Shown: one piece after another, positions 4,867 to 5,944 of the stretch | How the letters are laid out: each line of letters begins with the position of its first letter | How positions within the stretch are numbered: the stretch's first letter is position 1 | DNA from: Fimbriimonadales bacterium | Lineage (GTDB): Bacteria > Armatimonadota > Fimbriimonadia > Fimbriimonadales > GBS-DC | DNA: 5,944 nt | Direction of reading: 5' to 3' | Assembly: GCA_026416655.1 (NCBI GenBank) | Contig: JAOAES010000241.1 | Coordinates: forward strand, 1 to 5,944 | Made by a program: the position numbers and the translations under genes | The notes under the pieces: model-generated | What the model was told of the DNA's origin: nothing | The model's input: only the letters and a program-made list of their open reading frames with translations | Databases searched by the model: none

Positions 4867-5944
4867 CTAACTCACCGTCGCCAGTGCGAATCGGTGGCGG
4901 AAGCGGCTCACGGCGTCGCGCAGGGCGGCGTGTTCGGGCTGACTGAGGTCGGGATCGCGTTCCAGCACGCGGAACGCTTCCTGACGCGCCACCTCCAGCA
5001 GACGCATATCTTTCACCAAGTCCGCCACGCGGAACGAGGGCATCCCGCTCTGCTTCGTGCCGAAAATCTCGCCCGGTCCGCGAATCTTCAGGTCTTCCTC
5101 CGCGATGATGAAGCCGTTGTTCGTGTGCGCCATGATTTCCATACGCCGCTGCCCGTCTTCCGACTTGGGGTTGGCAATCAGCACACAGTACGACTGATGT
5201 TCACTCCGCCCGACGCGCCCGCGCAACTGGTGCAACTGCGCCAAGCCGAATCGGTCGGCGTCCTCGATTACTATCACAGCGGCGTTGGGCACATCGACGC
5301 CCACCTCAATCACGGTGGTGGAGACCAGAATCTGCAGTTCGCCTGCGCGGAACGCCTCCATCACCGCCTCTTTCTCGGCGGGTTTCATGCGCCCGTGCAG
5401 CAGCCCCACGCGCAAGTCGGGAAACACATCTTTTTGCAGGTGTTCCGCCATCTCCTCCGCGGCGCGCACCTGCAACTTGTCCGACTCGTCGATCAGCGGG
5501 CAAATCACATACGCCTGTCGCCCCTCTTCAATCAGCTTGCGCACGCCCGCATACACTTTCAGCCGCTCTTCAGGCGTTTTCCAGTGCGTTTTGACGGGCT
5601 TGCGTCCGGGAGGCAGCTCGTCGAGAATCGACACATCGAGCTCGCCGTAGAGGGTCATCGTGAGAGTGCGGGGGATGGGCGTTGCGCTCATCACGAGCAG
5701 GTGGGGCATAATTCCCTTATCGCGCAGGGCGGCGCGTTGCAGCACGCCGAAGCGGTGCTGCTCGTCCACAATCGCCAGCCCCAGCCGCGCGAAGGCGACC
5801 TCCTCCTGAATCAGCGCGTGTGTGCCGACGGCGACCATCCCGCGCCCGGAGGCGACGCGCTCACGCGCCTGCTGACGCTGCTTGTTGCTCAGCCTGCCCA
5901 CCAGCAGTTCGACGCTGATTCCCAACGGCTGGAACAGGCGATGC
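4867..5944 (-). CDS. recG: ATP-dependent DNA helicase RecG, C-terminal part (5' end outside window)
   Basis: RecG remodels stalled replication forks and branch-migrates Holliday junctions. The window holds about 359 residues, roughly the second half of a protein usually near 700-800 residues. The frame is open to the right edge (HRLFQPLGISVELLVGRL), and the TTG at 5925 is an ordinary internal leucine codon. Counting from that leucine, helicase motif II is DEQHRFGV (54-61), which separates RecG from Mfd (DEEQ). Motif III is SATPIPRT (80-87), motif V TTVIEVGVDVPN (203-214) and motif VI QLRGRVGR (233-240). The translocation motif DLKIRGPGEIFGTKQSG (278-294) follows, all intact. The C-terminus looks complete and ends at the TAG at 4867. 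The wedge domain and Walker A would lie beyond the window. Transcription may continue into the toxin-antitoxin pair 41 nt downstream. Confidence 0.97.
   Translation of the reverse strand, partial: HRLFQPLGISVELLVGRLSNKQRQQARERVASGRGMVAVGTHALIQEEVAFARLGLAIVDEQHRFGVLQRAALRDKGIMPHLLVMSATPIPRTLTMTLYGELDVSILDELPPGRKPVKTHWKTPEERLKVYAGVRKLIEEGRQAYVICPLIDESDKLQVRAAEEMAEHLQKDVFPDLRVGLLHGRMKPAEKEAVMEAFRAGELQILVSTTVIEVGVDVPNAAVIVIEDADRFGLAQLHQLRGRVGRSEHQSYCVLIANPKSEDGQRRMEIMAHTNNGFIIAEEDLKIRGPGEIFGTKQSGMPSFRVADLVKDMRLLEVARQEAFRVLERDPDLSQPEHAALRDAVSRFRHRFALATVS

Noticed and set aside
4867..5925. The helicase fragment as Mfd instead of RecG
   Set aside because: Motif II is DEQH (Mfd has DEEQ), and the C-terminus follows RecG (HTNNGFIIAEEDLKIRGPGE) without the Mfd D7 domain.

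Overview
The window is a tightly packed piece of a high-GC bacterial chromosome. Most of it is one minus-strand gene run, read from right to left: the C-terminal half of recG, a VapB/VapC-type toxin-antitoxin pair, an unrecognised 57-residue protein, a membrane-anchored SwrB-like protein with a coiled coil and a helix-turn-helix, a PrsA/SurA-like lipoprotein foldase, and a YabN-type MazG (tetrapyrrole-methylase domain plus two MazG domains). One plus-strand gene enters from the left edge, the end of a beta-class N4/N6 DNA methyltransferase, and it converges on mazG across a 19-nt gap.

The minus-strand genes behave as an operon. The foldase and mazG share TGATG, the SwrB-like gene and the foldase share ATGA, the 57-residue gene ends 3 nt before the SwrB-like start, and the toxin start overlaps the antitoxin stop by 8 nt. 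Only about 40 to 45 nt separate recG from vapB and vapC from the 57-residue gene. No intergenic stretch approaches 300 nt, and I see no RNA gene, insertion sequence or CRISPR array.

The most unusual feature lies inside the SwrB-like gene at about 3499-3686. Five short hairpin palindromes of 19 to 22 nt are embedded in the coding sequence. They are translated as repeated peptides (LERDAQA three times, a diverged LGRGRPS, and TGVSPV) in the linker between the coiled coil and the C-terminal helix-turn-helix. They look like a REP-like palindromic family that inserts into, or expands within, a tolerant linker.

The methyltransferase is visibly less GC-rich than mazG. It carries an extra C-terminal module resembling the homing-endonuclease-associated repeat. 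Both points suggest an accessory, perhaps transferred, gene next to a housekeeping block.

Taxonomy cannot be fixed from this window. The GC-rich coding, the lipoprotein foldase next to a YabN-type MazG, the SwrB-like protein and the palindromes encoding RDAQA/TGVSPV peptides would suit a bacterium such as an Armatimonadota member. That is a weak inference from memory of similar repeats, not a result.
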